Source: Fundidesulfovibrio putealis DSM 16056
Lineage (GTDB): Bacteria > Desulfobacterota > Desulfovibrionia > Desulfovibrionales > Desulfovibrionaceae
DNA: 64,000 nucleotides
Direction: 5' to 3'
NCBI RefSeq assembly: GCF_000429325.1
Contig: NZ_KE386885.1
Location: forward strand, 275,958-339,957
The translations under genes were made by a program, and so were the position numbers. Under the pieces are notes generated by a model that made no database searches, was not told the DNA's origin, and saw nothing but the letters and a program-made list of their open reading frames with translations. Below are positions 46,718-55,281 of this stretch, piece by piece (positions within the stretch are counted from its first letter, which is position 1; the number at the start of each line of letters is the position of its first letter).

Positions 46718-47467
46718 ATGGCCAGGGAATTCGATCAATTCATCTGGCTGGTGAACCGCCTGCTGGGGTGCGCCAGAAGGCCCTTCACGGGCAAACCCTA
46801 CATGAGCTGGCAGACCTGGAGCCATTTCGCCTGGGTCGGGGCGGATTCGCTGCCCATCGTCAGCGTCATCGCCTCCTGCACGGGCATCATCCTGGCTTTG
46901 CAGGCCGCGTCGCAGCTGGAAAAAGTCGGGGCCATGTCCTACGTGGCCAACCTTGTGGGCATAAGCATCGTCGCGGAGCTCGGCCCGCTGCTCACCGCGC
47001 TCATCCTCTCCGGCCGCGCAGGCGCGGCATTCACTGCGGAAATCGCCACCATGAAGATCTCCGAGGAGATCGACGCCCTGGAAGTGATGGGCCTGGACTC
47101 GGTGCGCTATCTGGTCTGGCCCAAGTGCATCGCCATGATGGTCATGTCGCCGCTTCTGGCCCTGTGGGCCGATTTCACGGGCGTGTTGTCCGGGGGAATC
47201 TTCTCGGTGATGGTGCTCGGGCTCTCGGCCCAGGGCTACTACGAGCAGACCGCCAACTTCATCACGCTTCGCATCTTCTTCTCCGGGCTGGTGAAGAGCT
47301 TCGCCTTCGGGCTGGCCATCACGCTCATCGGCTGCTGGCAGGGGTTTCTGGCCAGGGAAGGCGCGCTGGACGTGGGCAGGCGCACCACCCGGTCGGTGGT
47401 GCAGTCCATCTTCCTGATCGTGCTGCTGGACCTGTTTTTCACCGGCCTCACCTACGTGTCGCGCTGA
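46718..47467 (+). CDS. mlaE: Phospholipid ABC transporter permease MlaE
   Basis: A 249-residue MlaE-family permease for lipid traffic between the inner and outer membranes. Diagnostic blocks: VSVIASCTGIILALQAASQL, AELGPLLTALILSGRAGAAF followed by TAEIATMKISEEIDALEVMG, and the coupling helix region. Five to six hydrophobic segments. It is followed by MlaF with one base between the genes. The 113 bases before it hold a 28-codon open frame only and no known element. Confidence 0.93.
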   Translation: MAREFDQFIWLVNRLLGCARRPFTGKPYMSWQTWSHFAWVGADSLPIVSVIASCTGIILALQAASQLEKVGAMSYVANLVGISIVAELGPLLTALILSGRAGAAFTAEIATMKISEEIDALEVMGLDSVRYLVWPKCIAMMVMSPLLALWADFTGVLSGGIFSVMVLGLSAQGYYEQTANFITLRIFFSGLVKSFAFGLAITLIGCWQGFLAREGALDVGRRTTRSVVQSIFLIVLLDLFFTGLTYVSR

Positions 47468-47468
47468 T

Positions 47469-48263
47469 ATGAGCCTGACCTGGACCACCACCCACGAGGC
47501 CCCGGAAATCCGCCTGGATGCGGTGTCCGTGGGCTATTCCAACCGCATGGTGCTGAGCGGCGTCGAAGCCGTGCTGCCCAGCGGCCAGATAAGCGTGATC
47601 CTGGGTGGGTCCGGTGGGGGAAAGTCCACGCTGCTCAAAACCATCCTGGGGCTTTTGCCCCCCACCGAAGGGCGCGTGCTGATGGGCGATTCCGACCTCT
47701 ACGCCCTGACCGGGGACGAATTGCGCGAGATCCGCCGCCGCATGGGCGTGCTGTTCCAGGACGGGGCGCTCCTGGGGTCCATCCCGCTGGGGGAGAACAT
47801 TGCGTTGCCCATGCGCGAGCACACCAGATTGGACGAGGACATCATTGAAACCATCGTCCGCATGAAGCTCGGGCTGGTGGGGCTTGATGACTTCATGGAC
47901 TATTTTCCCAACCAGCTCTCCGGGGGCATGCGAAAGCGCGCCGGACTGGCGCGGGCCCTGGCCCTGGACCCGCGCGTGCTGCTCTGCGACGAGCCCACCT
48001 CGGGCCTGGACCCCATCACCGCCGCAGACCTGGACCAGCTCATCCTGGAGCTCAAGGAAGCCTTTGGCATGACCACGGTGGTGGTCTCGCACGACCTGCA
48101 AAGCGTTTTCACCATCGCCGATCATGTGGTAGTGCTGAACAAGGGCCATATGGTCTACCAGGGAGGCCCGGAAGGCCTGCGCGACAGCCAGGACGAGTTC
48201 CTGCGGCAGTTCCTGAACCGGGAGCCGTCGCGCAGGAAGCACAACCTGGCGGAATCGATCTGA
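47469..48263 (+). CDS. mlaF: Phospholipid ABC transporter ATP-binding protein MlaF
   Basis: A 264-residue ABC ATPase. Walker A GGSGGGKST is near residue 47, the Q-loop segment is FQDGALLGSI, signature LSGGMRKRAGLARAL is the MlaF-type variant, and Walker B LLCDEPTSGLDP, followed by VVSHDLQSVF. It powers lipid movement by the MlaE permease with the MlaD ring. The RRRMGVLFQ segment typical of the group is visible. Confidence 0.94.
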   Translation: MSLTWTTTHEAPEIRLDAVSVGYSNRMVLSGVEAVLPSGQISVILGGSGGGKSTLLKTILGLLPPTEGRVLMGDSDLYALTGDELREIRRRMGVLFQDGALLGSIPLGENIALPMREHTRLDEDIIETIVRMKLGLVGLDDFMDYFPNQLSGGMRKRAGLARALALDPRVLLCDEPTSGLDPITAADLDQLILELKEAFGMTTVVVSHDLQSVFTIADHVVVLNKGHMVYQGGPEGLRDSQDEFLRQFLNREPSRRKHNLAESI

Positions 48264-48306
48264 CGAACCGTCCCCAGCGGGACCGACCCCGAACAAGGAA
48301 GAAGGC

Positions 48307-49215
48307 GTGTTTTCGAAAACAGCACACGTGAAGGACACCGTGAAAGCCAGCGCGGCCATCGTCTTGTGTCTGGCCATCCTGGGAGCGTTCGTGGTGGTTC
48401 TGGGCGGATACCGCTTCTGGGAGAACCTGGAACTCTACAACATCCGCTTCAAAAGCGTGAAGGACCTCTCCAGCGGCAGGCCGGTGAAGTACGGCGGCCT
48501 GGACGTGGGACGCATCCTGTCCATCGGCGTGGACCCGGAAGACCCCCGCATGATCCGCGTGGTGATCGGCCTGACCACGCGCGTGGAGATGCGCGAGGGC
48601 GTGGTGGCCAGAATCGCCCAGAAGGGCCTGGTGGGCGATTACTACGTGTTTCTTGACCCTCAGGGAAAGCTGGGGGAGCCTCTTCCTCCCGGATCGTTCA
48701 TACAGTCCATGGAGACCGTGGACATGTCCCAGCTGGCGGGCATGGCCGGGGAGATCCTCATGGAGTTGCGCCCGCGCCTGGAACGCATCGCCATGAGCCT
48801 GGAATCGCTGCTTACCAGCGAGAACTCGGCGCGCATCGCGGAGCTGCTCCAGAAGGCACCGGCCTTGGTGAGCGACTTGCAAACCACGGTGACCCAGGTG
48901 CGCGGAGACTTCGCGAAGCTGGCCGGAAGCGGGCAGCAGGCTGCGGACAACGCCTCGCGCACCCTGAAAAGCATGGAGCAGGCCGTGGATACGCTCAAGC
49001 GCGAGCTTGAGAAGACCCTGGCCGACATTCGGGGAGAGGTGAAGCAGGTGGGAGCGCTCACGGACACCGTGCACAAGGCGGTGCGCCACGATCAGGCCCA
49101 GCTTGAAGACATCCTGGGCAACGTGGAGCGTTTGAGCACGGATCTGAAGCATCTGGCGTCCCGGCTGCGCGAGAGGCCCTGGGAGATCGTCAACAAACCC
49201 ACGGAGCGCAAATGA
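48307..49215 (+). CDS. mlaD: MCE-domain lipid-transport protein MlaD
   Basis: A 302-residue inner-membrane-anchored periplasmic protein. One N-terminal helix (IVLCLAILGAFVVVLGGYRF), then an MCE domain (YNIRFKSVKDLSSGRPVKYG, LDVGRILSIGVDPEDP, IAQKGLVGDYYVFLD) and a long C-terminal helical region (residues about 140-302) likely to form the extended coiled coil that carries lipids. The GTG at 48307 is the apparent start, after GGAAGAAGGC. Confidence 0.9.
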   Translation: MFSKTAHVKDTVKASAAIVLCLAILGAFVVVLGGYRFWENLELYNIRFKSVKDLSSGRPVKYGGLDVGRILSIGVDPEDPRMIRVVIGLTTRVEMREGVVARIAQKGLVGDYYVFLDPQGKLGEPLPPGSFIQSMETVDMSQLAGMAGEILMELRPRLERIAMSLESLLTSENSARIAELLQKAPALVSDLQTTVTQVRGDFAKLAGSGQQAADNASRTLKSMEQAVDTLKRELEKTLADIRGEVKQVGALTDTVHKAVRHDQAQLEDILGNVERLSTDLKHLASRLRERPWEIVNKPTERK

Positions 49216-49838
49216 TCCACGCACGATTGACAACGGCGGCCTGGCTGATTCTGGCCACAAGCGCGTTCCTGGGCGGATGCCTGGGCAAGCCCGGCCCGGT
49301 TGAAGAATATTTGCGGGTTGGCGGGGGAGAGGCGGCCTGCGCCCAGGAGATGCACACGGGCAAGGCCCGCGTGGCCGTGGCCCTTCGGCAGGTGAAATCC
49401 GCCGACGCCCTGGACCGCCAGGCCGTGATGCTGGCGCGCGGACGGGTCATGTCGCCGAGCCTACGCTGGTACTGGGAGGCGTCTCCCTGCCGTCTGGCCG
49501 AACAGGCCCTGGTGCGGGCCGTGAACTGCACGCCCGGGCTGGCCGCCATCTGGCCGGTGCGCTCCTCCACCGAGGCCCCTTTGGGCATGACCGTCACGCT
49601 GACTTCCTTTGAGATGCAGGAACAGCCACCTGTGATGAACGCAGCCATGGACTGCCAGATCTGGGACGGATCGGGCACGAAGCTGCTGGCGGCGCGCACC
49701 TTCAGCGCGCAGATTCCGGCACGGGCCCTGGACGCGCAGTCCATCGCGGAGGCGGGCAGCAGGGCGCTCTCCGGGCTTTCCGGCGACGCGGCCCAGTGGG
49801 TTGCGTCTCTGCCCACGCCAGGAGCGCCGGGAAAATGA
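49212..49838 (+). CDS. ABC-transport auxiliary lipoprotein (PqiC/MlaC-like context)
   Basis: A 208-residue lipoprotein: signal ending in LGGC (residues 20-23), then a beta-rich domain (RVAVALRQVKSADALDRQAV, MSPSLRWYWEASP, MTVTLTSFEMQEQPP, AARTFSAQIPARALDAQSIA) as in the ABC-type transport auxiliary lipoprotein family. It overlaps mlaD by four bases, so it likely completes the lipid-transport complex on the outer membrane side. Confidence 0.78.
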   Translation: MIHARLTTAAWLILATSAFLGGCLGKPGPVEEYLRVGGGEAACAQEMHTGKARVAVALRQVKSADALDRQAVMLARGRVMSPSLRWYWEASPCRLAEQALVRAVNCTPGLAAIWPVRSSTEAPLGMTVTLTSFEMQEQPPVMNAAMDCQIWDGSGTKLLAARTFSAQIPARALDAQSIAEAGSRALSGLSGDAAQWVASLPTPGAPGK

Positions 49839-50239
49839 TCGCGGCCATAGCCTACGTAGCCGAGGAGCGCATCCGCGCCGCAGCGGAGCGCGGCGAGTTC
49901 AGGAACCTGCCAGGAGCAGGCAAGCCCCTGGACCTAGATGCCGACGCCAACATCCCGCCTGAGCTGCGCATGGCCTACACGCTTCTGAAGAACGGTGGCT
50001 ACCTGGACGCGCAGCACGAGCAGGACAAAGCCCTGGAAAAGCGTCTGGACAGCCTGGAAGCCATGCTTGGCCAAAGCCCGGCAGAGCGTACGAAACTCAG
50101 GCAGATGCTGAAGCTCCAGGTGATGGAATTTCGGACCAAACGGGCAACCGGCAAGGAACTTGCCCTGGAAACGGGCGAGCACTACTACGGCAAGGTCGTG
50201 GAGCGAATATCCGTGAAGGCCGGAAAGGAGGGCATATGA
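49835..50239 (+). CDS. DUF1992 (DnaJ-homolog subfamily C member 28-like) protein
   Basis: A 134-residue protein with the DUF1992 signature: VAEERIRAAAERGEFRNLPG, followed by AGKPLDLDADANIPPELRMA and AYTLLKNGG-type repeats with YLDAQHEQDKALEKRLDSLE. The J-domain of the eukaryotic relative is absent. ATG 49835 overlaps the lipoprotein stop (ATGA). Function unknown; mostly helical. Confidence 0.82.
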   Translation: MIAAIAYVAEERIRAAAERGEFRNLPGAGKPLDLDADANIPPELRMAYTLLKNGGYLDAQHEQDKALEKRLDSLEAMLGQSPAERTKLRQMLKLQVMEFRTKRATGKELALETGEHYYGKVVERISVKAGKEGI

Positions 50240-50466
50240 ACTGTGACAAAAATCCGAGCGTGAGCCGATGCAATGACGACTTTCTCCGAGAACAGTTTCC
50301 CTATCTGAAGCGCGGTGAGAACGGCGAGTTCATCATTCCAGCGCAACAGATTGAAGATTTCGTCGCCAAGTACCAGTCTCTCTCGGACAACGATGACCAC
50401 CTGGAGCGGCTGCGCCAGTACCGCGCAGGCGGCCAGCGCGTGAAGCCTTCAGAGCTCGATGACTAG
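50236..50466 (+). CDS. Small uncharacterised protein
   Basis: A 76-residue acidic soluble protein (DDFLREQFPYLKRGENGEF, IPAQQIEDFVAKYQSLSDND, LERLRQYRAGGQRVKPSELD) with no known motif. AAGGAGGGCAT directly before the ATG and four-base overlap with the DUF1992 stop support real translation. It also overlaps the LprI-like gene start by eight bases. Confidence 0.7.
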   Translation: MNCDKNPSVSRCNDDFLREQFPYLKRGENGEFIIPAQQIEDFVAKYQSLSDNDDHLERLRQYRAGGQRVKPSELDD

Positions 50467-50827
50467 GCCAGTGTTCCTTGCGGCATGCCTGGTGGCATGT
50501 TTGGCATGGAGCGCCTGCGCCCGGGCCCAGAACTGCGACAGGCCGGGCAGCGTCGCTGAGATGACCGAGTGCGCCACGCTTCGCCTGCGGGCAGCGGAGC
50601 GCGAAATGGCCAATTACTACGGCATCCTGCTGGACTCGGAGGACAAAGACTTCGCCAAGGCCGTTCGGGAGGCCCAGGAAGCCTGGATGCGCTGGCGCGA
50701 GGCAGAAGCGAAACTCGTGGAGCACACCGTGAACGATCCCGGACTGGTGCTGTACACCCGACGCACCCAGGAAGCCCAGATGACCGAGGACCGGGTGAAG
50801 GACCTGCGCAGCCTGGCCGGGAACTGA
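50459..50827 (+). CDS. LprI/DUF1311-family periplasmic protein
   Basis: A 122-residue secreted protein: signal (VFLAACLVACLAWSACARAQ), then a helical domain with NCDRPGSVAEMTECATLRLR, ANYYGIL and AVREAQEAWMRWREAEAKLV, the pattern of the LprI lysozyme-inhibitor-like family (DUF1311). Cysteines in CDRPG and TECATL probably form the family disulfide. Last gene of the run of overlapping genes from mlaE. Confidence 0.8.
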   Translation: MTRPVFLAACLVACLAWSACARAQNCDRPGSVAEMTECATLRLRAAEREMANYYGILLDSEDKDFAKAVREAQEAWMRWREAEAKLVEHTVNDPGLVLYTRRTQEAQMTEDRVKDLRSLAGN

Positions 50828-51315
50828 TGCGCCAGATGCGCGTGCGGCCGGCAGCCTCGTCTTTCAGGGGAGGCCCTCGGGCGAGGCCTTTGCCACGGGC
50901 CGTGAGACATAGCGGGGGCAGTTGCCTCCGGCTCGGCAGAAGGTCATTTTCTCGCGCTGGCTTCCTGGCTGCCAGAGGTGCCAGAGCTGCATCGACATCT
51001 GGCCTGAATCACAAGTATCCATACAGGTTGTCAGGCTATTGATCCCTGGCCATTTTCCTTCCGTCGCGAACCTTGCAGAGTCTCCTGAACCATTCCGTTG
51101 AGTTGCATTCCTTCAAGTATTGAGGCGAAGAAGCGCCGCAGAGTCACAAGAAAACCTCAAGCATCTCTCCAGGCGCGTTCAAGTGCCACTTCAACCATCG
51201 GAAAATCCAGGACAAACTATGCAGCGAGGGCCGGGCAGCGAAGATGAAGCTCTTCGCCGCGCGGCCCTCGCCCTAAAGAATCACTTGAAACAACCCGAAA
51301 CGTAATACGAACCGA
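50828..51315. other. Gene-poor interval between the Mla-linked genes and rsmB
   Basis: About 490 bases. A stretch 50850-50950 resembles degenerate GC-rich repeat sequence. A frame from 51120 (TTG) to 51305 encodes at most 61 residues and has no ribosome site or domain; it is left out as a gene. A strong hairpin lies at 51224-51271. No tRNA or consensus promoter seen. Confidence 0.5.
51224..51271. terminator. Interrupted hairpin between convergent genes
   Basis: GCGAGGGCCG (51224-51233) pairs perfectly with CGGCCCTCGC (51262-51271), with an inner GCGAAG/CTTCGC pair. It lies 45 bases after the minus-strand rsmB stop. No long T-run follows, so this is only a probable terminator or small-RNA hairpin. 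Confidence 0.45.
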
Positions 51316-52665
51316 TTACGAATTCTTCTTCCAGACCCCGCCGTAGAAGAACTCGCGCAACAGGCTCTGGTCATCCCACCCGGCCAGGATCTCGCGCGTG
51401 AAGCCCAGGGACTCGATGATCTCGCCCTGACGCTCGTTCTCGTCGCGGGTCATGGTGCAGGTCATGTACACCAGCAGGCCGCCTGCGGGCAGCTTGTCAG
51501 CGCAGCCGTGGATGATGGCGCGCTGGATGCCCGCCAGATTGGTGATGTCGGTCTGGGTGCGCTTCCATTTGGCGTCCGGGCGACGCGACAGCACGCCGAG
51601 ACCCGAGCAGGGCGCGTCCACCAGGATGGTCGCCGGGGCCTCGCGGAAGCAGGCCGTGGCGGCGTTGGTCAGGAAGGCCGGGATCTGCGGCAGGTTGAGC
51701 CGCTTCATTTCGTTCCTGAGTCCGCGCAACCTGCGTGCGTTCACGTCCGAAGCCCACACGCGCTCATGGCCCTGCTCCAGAAGCACGGCGGTCTTGCCGC
51801 CGCGCCCGGCGCAGGCGTCCCAGATGGGCTCAGGCCAGTTGACGCTGTCCAGGCGGCGCATGATGTCGCCCACGGCTACGCTCTGACGGCTCAGAAGCCC
51901 CTCCCTTTCGCCGGAAACCAGGTCAGGAAGCACTGCGGTGGCCTTGGCCGGGTCGTAGGCCAGAAACGGCGGATATTCGGCGTAGGCCACTCCAGGCTGT
52001 GACACCAGATAGTCGAAGGCGGGGCGTGCGCGCTCGTGCAGGGCGTTGACGCGCACTCCTGTCAGCGGAGGCAGCAGCTGCGCTTCCAGCAGGTCGTGCG
52101 TGCGCCTGTCGCCGTAGTCGCGCAGCCACAGCCGCACCAGCCATTCCGGACAGGAATACCAGATGGAAAGCGCCTGGGCGCGCGAGGTGCTGCCGTGTTC
52201 GTAGAAAGCGCGGTTCAGGGCGTCGGGTCCAAGGTCCTGGATGCGGCGCAGCACCGCGTTGGCCACGTTTGCAGAGGCCTGCCCCAGGCGGGATTTCACG
52301 GCGTCCACGGCCCAGGAGAGCGTGGCGTGGGGCGGAATGCCACCCAGATGCGTCAGCTCGAAGGCGGCCATGCCCAGCACACGCAGGATCAGGGGATGGG
52401 TGCGTTCGGGCTTGGCGAGGTGGCGGCGCACCAGATGGTCCATGCGGCCCTTGAAGCGCAGGAATCCGTAGGAAAGTTCGGTGGCCAGACCCTTGTCGCG
52501 GGGGTCGTGCAGCACGCGCAGGGCGTTGTCCAGGGCGGGCTGGATGTCCTGGCCGGGTTTGCCGCTGATGGGAAGCGCCTGTTCAACGGCTGTGAGCGCG
52601 GCCACGCGCGCGGCAGGTATGGCCTGGGGTTCGGAAGAGGACTGATCGGTCTGTGGGGTGTTCAT
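51316..52665 (-). CDS. rsmB: 16S rRNA (cytosine-C5) methyltransferase RsmB-like
   Basis: A 449-residue two-domain enzyme. The N-terminal NusB-like domain covers about residues 20-160 (AARVAALTAVEQALP, LATELSYGFLRFKGRMDHL). The catalytic domain has the SAM motif DACAGRGGKTAVLLEQG, motif IV DAPCSGLGVLSRRPD with one catalytic Cys, and motif VI YMTCTMTRDENE with the nucleophile Cys. Modifies 16S rRNA. The last gene of the def-fmt operon. ATG 52665 fits the family better than an upstream ATG at 52707; neither has a strong ribosome site. Confidence 0.88.
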   Translation of the reverse strand: MNTPQTDQSSSEPQAIPAARVAALTAVEQALPISGKPGQDIQPALDNALRVLHDPRDKGLATELSYGFLRFKGRMDHLVRRHLAKPERTHPLILRVLGMAAFELTHLGGIPPHATLSWAVDAVKSRLGQASANVANAVLRRIQDLGPDALNRAFYEHGSTSRAQALSIWYSCPEWLVRLWLRDYGDRRTHDLLEAQLLPPLTGVRVNALHERARPAFDYLVSQPGVAYAEYPPFLAYDPAKATAVLPDLVSGEREGLLSRQSVAVGDIMRRLDSVNWPEPIWDACAGRGGKTAVLLEQGHERVWASDVNARRLRGLRNEMKRLNLPQIPAFLTNAATACFREAPATILVDAPCSGLGVLSRRPDAKWKRTQTDITNLAGIQRAIIHGCADKLPAGGLLVYMTCTMTRDENERQGEIIESLGFTREILAGWDDQSLLREFFYGGVWKKNS

Positions 52666-52825
52666 GAAAACCTGGGGCCGCGTCCTGCCTGTGCCGAAGC
52701 CGGGCATGGGCGCGGAAGTTGAAGTTTTGTCGAATGGCCGCAGTGCCGCAAGACGGCGAAACTCCGTCCGCGCTGGATGCCTGGATACGCGTCCCTGAAG
52801 CTGCGGGAAAGCTGCCGTCGTGGAA

Positions 52826-53674
52826 TCAGTTGATGGACGTGCCGGGCTGTCCGTCGGAAACGCCCAGGTCGCGCATGCGGGGGATGCGCGGAACGATGAC
52901 GACCGGCGCGGCCTCCATGCGCAGGAAGTAGCGCAGGGCGATCTCCATCTGGTCGAGGGGCACCAGGGTGTCCAGGCAGGGTCCGTGAGGCCGTTCGTTC
53001 AGGATGCCGTACACCGGCAGGGGGTAGGTGTCCTGGATGCCGCTGGACAGGTCGCGCTCGCAAGCCACGGCCAGGATCAGCTTGGGGCGTTTCTGCACCA
53101 CGATGCGCCGGGCGATGGTGCCGCCGGTGGCGATGGCCATGTCCACGCCGTAAGCCTCGGACAGCGCCAGCAGCCCGGCCACGGGGCACTTGCCGCAGCG
53201 GGTGCAGTTGTTGATGTCGTAGGTCAGGCGCACGCCGCAGCGGCTCGATTGCAGGCAGTGGGGCAGGAGCAGCAGGATCTCGTGGGGCTTGTAGTCGCGG
53301 CCCTGGCCCAGCACCAGTTCGTTGTTGACCTTGATGAAGGAGTTGCGCACGCGCTCCTTGGAGATGCCGAACAGGCGCGCCAGGATGATCATGAGCGGCA
53401 GGAACAGCTTGATGGTCACGCCGCGCAGTCGGTTGGTGAAGGGCAGGGTGCGCCCGGCGGCCACGGACAAGGCCAGGCCCAGGCTGGCCCAGCCGACCAC
53501 GGCGATGATGCAGGCCACCATCACGCCCCACACGGCCGAGGCCCAGGGGTGGATGGAATTAAGCCCGATGGTGGGCACGATCCACAAAAGCGCCAGAATG
53601 CCGCACACCACCAGGGAGGATGCGGAGATGAGCCCGATGAACAGGCGCTTGCGCGAAGACTCGACAGCTTCCAT
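52826..53674 (-). CDS. DUF116 membrane protein with a Cys cluster
   Basis: A 282-residue protein. Two N-terminal membrane helices (LIGLISASSLVVCGILALLW and AVWGVMVACIIAVVGWASLG) are followed by a cytosolic DUF116 domain with LLLLPHCLQSSRCGVRLTYD and NNCTRCGKCPVAGLLALSEA; the cysteines CxxCGxC and the upstream CxxxxxC suggest an Fe-S or zinc site. Its place in the fmt-rsmB operon is common in Desulfovibrio-type genomes. The enzymatic role, if any, is not known. Confidence 0.82.
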   Translation of the reverse strand: MEAVESSRKRLFIGLISASSLVVCGILALLWIVPTIGLNSIHPWASAVWGVMVACIIAVVGWASLGLALSVAAGRTLPFTNRLRGVTIKLFLPLMIILARLFGISKERVRNSFIKVNNELVLGQGRDYKPHEILLLLPHCLQSSRCGVRLTYDINNCTRCGKCPVAGLLALSEAYGVDMAIATGGTIARRIVVQKRPKLILAVACERDLSSGIQDTYPLPVYGILNERPHGPCLDTLVPLDQMEIALRYFLRMEAAPVVIVPRIPRMRDLGVSDGQPGTSIN

Positions 53675-53761
53675 AGTTGGGGTCAACCTAATCGCTTTGC
53701 GTGGAAATGCAATATGGGCGGCGGAACCGGACCGTCAAAGAAGGAAAGGCTACGGGCCGGA

Positions 53762-54766
53762 TCAGGCCAGCAGGTCTTCAGGTGCGGGACAGACCAGGGG
53801 GATGCCGCAGTCGATCTTGTTCAGGTAACCGCAGGCAAAGGCCGTGGCGTCCATGGATTTCTTGCCCGAAGGTTGAACCGATGGAATGTGATAGGTTCCA
53901 TCAGCACAGGCTATAACAAGACGCCCTGAGACAAGCCCGCAGACGCGTCCTGGAGGCATGTCCGTCATATCGCCCTGCACATGGCATCCAGGATGAGCCA
54001 GAAGGCGAATATGGCGATTTTCACCTGGAACGGGCAGGTTGAAGTAGGCTCCAGGCCTTGGAGTCATGGCCCGGATGTGGTTGTGCACTTCCAGCACGGG
54101 ACGGTCCCATCGGATGAGGGTGTCGTCCTTGGTGATCTTGGCCGCGTAGGTCGCCTGGGCGTCATCCTGGGGGGTGGGCGAAACAGGTCCGGCGGCCAGA
54201 AGCCCCAGAGCCTCCACGGCCATGTCCGCGCCGAGTTCTGCGAGACGGTCGTGCAACTCCCCGGCGGTCTCGTCCGGGCCGATGGGGATGTGGCGCATGA
54301 GCAGCATGGGGCCGGTGTCCAGTCCGCGCTCCATGCGCATGATGGTGATGCCGGTCTCGGTGTCGCCGTTCTCGATGCAACGCTGGATGGGCGCGGCTCC
54401 TCGGTAGCGCGGCAAAAGCGAGCCGTGCACGTTCCAGGGGCCAAGTGCGGGGATGTCCAGCACGGACTGCGGCAGGATGAGCCCGTAGGCCGCCACCAGA
54501 AGCACGTCCGGCTTCAGCGCGGCCAGTTCGGCCACGTCGGCTGGGTCCTTGAAGTTCAGCGGCTGGAACACGGGCAGGCCGTGCTCCAGGGCCAGGCGCT
54601 TGACGGGCGAGGGCGTGCACTTGTGGCCGCGACCGCAGGGACGGTCGGGCTGGGTGTACACGCCGACGACCTCGAACGGGCCGCCTGGAGCCGTGCCGGA
54701 GGCGGCCAGGACCTTGGCAAGGGTCGCCGCCGCAAAGTCCGGCGTGCCCATGAAGACTATTCTCAA
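53762..54766 (-). CDS. fmt: Methionyl-tRNA formyltransferase
   Basis: A 334-residue translation-initiation enzyme that formylates Met-tRNA(fMet) from 10-formyl-THF. The N terminus RIVFMGTPDFAAATL, the formyl-THF site WNVHGSLLPRYRGAAPIQ (catalytic His and nearby Asn) and ETGITIMRMERGLDTGPML with the Asp are canonical. A C-terminal OB-fold tRNA-binding domain follows. The start is read as TTG at 54766 overlapping the def stop; AAGCAGGAATC precedes it. An upstream frame is an artefact. Confidence 0.95.
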   Translation of the reverse strand: MRIVFMGTPDFAAATLAKVLAASGTAPGGPFEVVGVYTQPDRPCGRGHKCTPSPVKRLALEHGLPVFQPLNFKDPADVAELAALKPDVLLVAAYGLILPQSVLDIPALGPWNVHGSLLPRYRGAAPIQRCIENGDTETGITIMRMERGLDTGPMLLMRHIPIGPDETAGELHDRLAELGADMAVEALGLLAAGPVSPTPQDDAQATYAAKITKDDTLIRWDRPVLEVHNHIRAMTPRPGAYFNLPVPGENRHIRLLAHPGCHVQGDMTDMPPGRVCGLVSGRLVIACADGTYHIPSVQPSGKKSMDATAFACGYLNKIDCGIPLVCPAPEDLLA

Positions 54767-55278
54767 GATTCCTGCTTCCTGGCTTTCTGCCACTTCTTGA
54801 TCTTGTTGTCGTACAGGGCGCGCTTCAGGCGGCTGATATGGTCGATGAACAGCACGCCGTCCAGGTGGTCGATCTCGTGCTGCAGGCACACGGCCAGGAT
54901 GCCGTCCGCCGGAAGCTCCACATCCTTGCCGTCCAGATCCTTGGCCTTGACCACGACCTTTTCGGAGCGCGTCACCTTGGCGCGGAACTGGGCCACGGAC
55001 AGGCAGCCCTCTTCGTCCGTCACCTCTCCCTCACGAGAAACGATGACCGGGTTCACCAGGAACATAAGCTCCGTGCGCTCGTCAGGCCCGGAGATGTCCA
55101 CGGCGATCAGGCGGCAGCATTCGCCCACCTGGGGCGCGGCCAGTCCGATGCCGCGCTGGTCGTACATGGCCTCGGCCATGTCCTTGGCAAGCTGCTTGTG
55201 CTCATCGGTGATCTCGGTGATCTCCTCCGCGCGCTTGCTCAGGATAGGATGAGGATATTTGAGAATGGGGCGAGGCAT
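54763..55278 (-). CDS. def: Peptide deformylase
   Basis: A 171-residue Fe2+/Zn2+ hydrolase that removes N-formyl from nascent proteins. All three motifs are present: GIGLAAPQVG (43-52), EGCLS with metal-binding Cys, and QHEIDHLDG with the two His and catalytic Glu. It overlaps fmt by four bases, so the pair is coupled, as is usual. Confidence 0.96.
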   Translation of the reverse strand: MPRPILKYPHPILSKRAEEITEITDEHKQLAKDMAEAMYDQRGIGLAAPQVGECCRLIAVDISGPDERTELMFLVNPVIVSREGEVTDEEGCLSVAQFRAKVTRSEKVVVKAKDLDGKDVELPADGILAVCLQHEIDHLDGVLFIDHISRLKRALYDNKIKKWQKARKQES

Positions 55279-55281
55279 GAT

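Noticed and set aside
51120-51305. A 61-codon frame before rsmB
   Set aside because: TTG start, no ribosome site and most of its 3' half is the hairpin sequence; kept only as a note.
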